From assembly GCA_900772425.1 (NCBI GenBank), contig CAAHEK010000066.1:1-6754 (forward strand): 6,754 nucleotides of DNA. Direction: 5' to 3'. Both the position numbers and the translations under genes were made by a program. This DNA is from an uncultured Lachnospira sp. (GTDB lineage Bacteria; Bacillota; Clostridia; Lachnospirales; Lachnospiraceae). Of this stretch, positions 5,288 to 6,754 are shown piece after piece; position 1 is the stretch's first letter, and every line of letters starts with the position of its first letter. The notes beneath the pieces are model-generated. The model did no database searches. It was not told where the DNA came from and worked only from the letters and a program-made list of their open reading frames with translations.

Positions 5288-6646
5288 TTAGTCCTCTGCC
5301 ATGGCAGCTCGTATCATTATTGCACACTCAATTCTCTTTTTCTGTAATTCACATCCAACATCATAAGCATCATTGATATTTCCATGGAAGTTATAAGAGT
5401 TAGCTGCGCATCCACCACTACAATAGAACTTTGCAAAACAGTTTTTGCATTTTTCTTTTGAATAAACATTACAATTCTTAAACATGTCACGTATATCATT
5501 TCTTACGATGCCATCATCAACATTTCCCATAAGAAAATCTTCATTGCCTACAAACTGATGACATGGATAAAAATCTCCCCAAGGTGTTACTGCAAGATAC
5601 TCACAGCCTGAACCACAACCTGAAAGTCTCTTTGCCACACATGGTCCTCCATTTAAATCAATCATAAAATGGAAGAAATTAAAGCCTTTTCCAGCTTTCT
5701 TTCTTTTTATAATTTCTTTTGCAAGAATATCATACTGCTCGCATAAGAATGGTATATCTTCTTCTCTTATTGCATAAGAATCAGTTGGCTGTGCAACTAC
5801 AGGCTCAACTGAAATCTGCTCAAAGCCCTCATCTGCAAGATGTAAAACATCCTTTGAGAAATCAAGATTATTATGTGTAAATGTTCCCCTCACATAATAA
5901 TTCATCTGATTTCTGCTCTCTGCCACCTTCTTAAACTTAGGCATTATAATATCATATGAACTGCCATGATTATTTCGTGTAGGTCTCATAAGATCATTGA
6001 TTTCTTTTCTGCCATCAATACTTAATACAACATTACCCATTTCTTTATTGGCAAACTCCATAATTTCATCATTAAGTAAAATTCCATTAGTTGTAAGAGT
6101 AAATCTGAACTTCTTGTTGTGTTCTTTCTCTAAGCTTCTTCCATATTCAACAAGCTGCTTAACAACTTCAAAATTCATTGTAGGCTCGCCACCGAAGAAA
6201 TCAACTTCTAAGTTTCTTCGGTTACCTGAATTGGCAACAAGAAAATCCAATGCTTTCTTACCAACTTCAAAACTCATCAAAGCTCTTCTTCCATGGTATT
6301 CGCCTTCCTCTGCAAAGCAATATTTACATGCAAGATTGCAATCATGTGCTATATGAAGGCACAACGCCTTAACTACTGTAGGTCTGTCCTTAAAAGAATC
6401 TATATAAGGTTCATATATATCCTCTGTAAATAACTGACCGGCTTCCTTAAGTTCTTCTATTTCAGAATATGCTTCTTTTATTTCATGTTCAGAATATTTG
6501 TTCTCAAGTAAATCTATAATCTCATTTGCACTATGTTTCTCATAGAGTTCGATTATATCATAAACACAGTCATCAACTACATGTACTGAACCACTATTGA
6601 CATCAAGAACAATATTATATCCGTTATTTTTATACTGGTGTATCAT
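5288..6646 (-). CDS. scfB: SCIFF (ranthipeptide) maturase, radical SAM/SPASM enzyme
   Basis: This enzyme uses S-adenosylmethionine and iron-sulfur clusters to form Cys-to-alpha/gamma-carbon thioether crosslinks in the six-cysteine SCIFF peptide; it is cytosolic. The 452-residue length fits the family. The N-terminal part (about 1-90), with NGYNIVLDVNSGSVHVVDD, is the peptide-binding (RRE-like) region typical of SCIFF maturases. The radical SAM core holds CNLACKYC (Cys103, 107, 110) and GGEP (152-155). The SPASM/auxiliary-cluster region supplies Cys336, 344, 348, 362, 400, 403, 409, 413 and 432, including CKNCFAKFYCSGGCAANSYN (400-419). All expected cluster ligands appear present. Start ATG 6644-6646 has AGGAGAG (6651-6657) 4 bases upstream. 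The substrate gene scfA lies 87 bases upstream, across an intrinsic terminator, and secDF follows 22 bases downstream. Assignment to the SCIFF subfamily rests on sequence recall plus the adjacent scfA tail. Confidence 0.93.
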   Translation of the reverse strand: MIHQYKNNGYNIVLDVNSGSVHVVDDCVYDIIELYEKHSANEIIDLLENKYSEHEIKEAYSEIEELKEAGQLFTEDIYEPYIDSFKDRPTVVKALCLHIAHDCNLACKYCFAEEGEYHGRRALMSFEVGKKALDFLVANSGNRRNLEVDFFGGEPTMNFEVVKQLVEYGRSLEKEHNKKFRFTLTTNGILLNDEIMEFANKEMGNVVLSIDGRKEINDLMRPTRNNHGSSYDIIMPKFKKVAESRNQMNYYVRGTFTHNNLDFSKDVLHLADEGFEQISVEPVVAQPTDSYAIREEDIPFLCEQYDILAKEIIKRKKAGKGFNFFHFMIDLNGGPCVAKRLSGCGSGCEYLAVTPWGDFYPCHQFVGNEDFLMGNVDDGIVRNDIRDMFKNCNVYSKEKCKNCFAKFYCSGGCAANSYNFHGNINDAYDVGCELQKKRIECAIMIRAAMAED

Positions 6647-6663
6647 AAATCTCTCCTGACTTG

Positions 6664-6680
6664 TGCGGATACTTTCCGCA
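6664..6680 (-). promoter_or_regulatory. Small hairpin in the scfB 5' leader
   Basis: TGCGGA (6664-6669) and TCCGCA (6675-6680) form a 6-bp stem with a 5-base loop. It begins at the U-run of the upstream terminator and ends 6 bases before the AGGAGAG ribosome binding site of scfB. It could stabilise the 5' end of a processed scfB-secDF mRNA, or compete with the terminator U-run; either role is inference. Confidence 0.5.
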
Positions 6681-6718
6681 AAAATAAGAGAGTGTCGAAA
6701 TGTATTAACACTCTCTTA
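6680..6718 (-). terminator. Intrinsic terminator between scfA and scfB
   Basis: A perfect 11-bp inverted repeat, TAAGAGAGTGT (6685-6695) and its complement (6708-6718), with a 12-base loop, is followed on the transcribed strand by five U (6684-6680). It starts 15 bases after the scfA stop. No strong promoter is visible between it and scfB, so scfB-secDF expression probably depends on partial read-through. This would keep the maturase below the precursor peptide. Confidence 0.88.
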
Positions 6719-6733
6719 CTTCTAATTCAAATA

Positions 6734-6754
6734 TTAGTTATTCTTATTCTCACA
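6734..6754 (-). CDS. scfA: SCIFF six-cysteine precursor peptide ScfA, last six codons only
   Basis: The minus strand from the window edge reads Cys-Glu-Asn-Lys-Asn-Asn then TAA (6734-6736). SCIFF peptides are about 46 residues long and end in a Cys-Glu-Asn-Lys-like tail after the last of six closely spaced cysteines, and they lie directly upstream of their maturase. The tail, its reading frame and the following scfB all agree. Only 18 coding bases are visible, so the call leans on context; the leader and five other cysteines are outside the window. Confidence 0.72.
   Translation of the reverse strand, partial: CENKNN

Noticed and set aside
5997..6356. Plus-strand 119-codon ORF
   Set aside because: It lies antisense within scfB, whose motifs are intact across the same stretch; no ribosome binding site or promoter was seen.
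6697..6733. Promoter for scfB (TTGAAT ... TAATAC-like)
   Set aside because: The -10 matches consensus at only three positions, and the boxes overlap the terminator stem; too weak to call.

Overview
The window looks like chromosomal DNA of a low-GC Clostridia member, probably a Lachnospiraceae-like gut anaerobe. The basis is AT-rich spacers and third codon positions, strong AGGAGG-type ribosome binding sites, a SCIFF peptide/maturase pair (a hallmark of Clostridia), and a single-polypeptide SecDF. All genuine genes are on the minus strand, so transcription runs from right to left. Species cannot be named from the sequence.

Right part (6754 to 5288): the last six codons of scfA, the SCIFF six-cysteine precursor peptide, enter at the edge. 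A near-perfect intrinsic terminator follows, then a second small hairpin, then scfB, the radical SAM/SPASM enzyme that installs thioether crosslinks in SCIFF. The terminator between peptide and enzyme should give much precursor and little maturase from one promoter.

Centre right (5265 to 3019): secDF starts 22 bases after scfB and is almost certainly co-transcribed with it. It encodes a fused SecD-SecF proton-driven translocase accessory protein. The SecD half keeps its key Asp, but the equivalent Asp of the SecF half (SIND motif) is Gly.

Centre (3018 to 2445): 574 bases between secDF and mgtE hold no conventional gene but are densely organised. In transcription order they contain a strong sigma-A-type promoter, a 13-bp hairpin with a U-run, a composite repeat with two exact 31-bp direct copies plus an inverted copy of the same core and a GC-rich hairpin, a 27-codon ORF with an excellent ribosome binding site, an intrinsic terminator, and finally the mgtE ribosome binding site. 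This reads as a long regulated mRNA leader for mgtE, possibly leader-peptide attenuation. It does not match the M-box magnesium riboswitch as far as I can see. It is the most interesting part of the window.

Left part (2444 to 1): mgtE (CBS-domain Mg2+ channel/transporter), a 103-bp very AT-rich spacer, and the first 319 codons of recJ (single-strand DNA 5'-3' exonuclease), which runs off the left edge. From memory, clostridial genomes often carry scfA-scfB-secD-secF-recJ together, so the mgtE unit with its leader may have been inserted into a conserved housekeeping neighbourhood.
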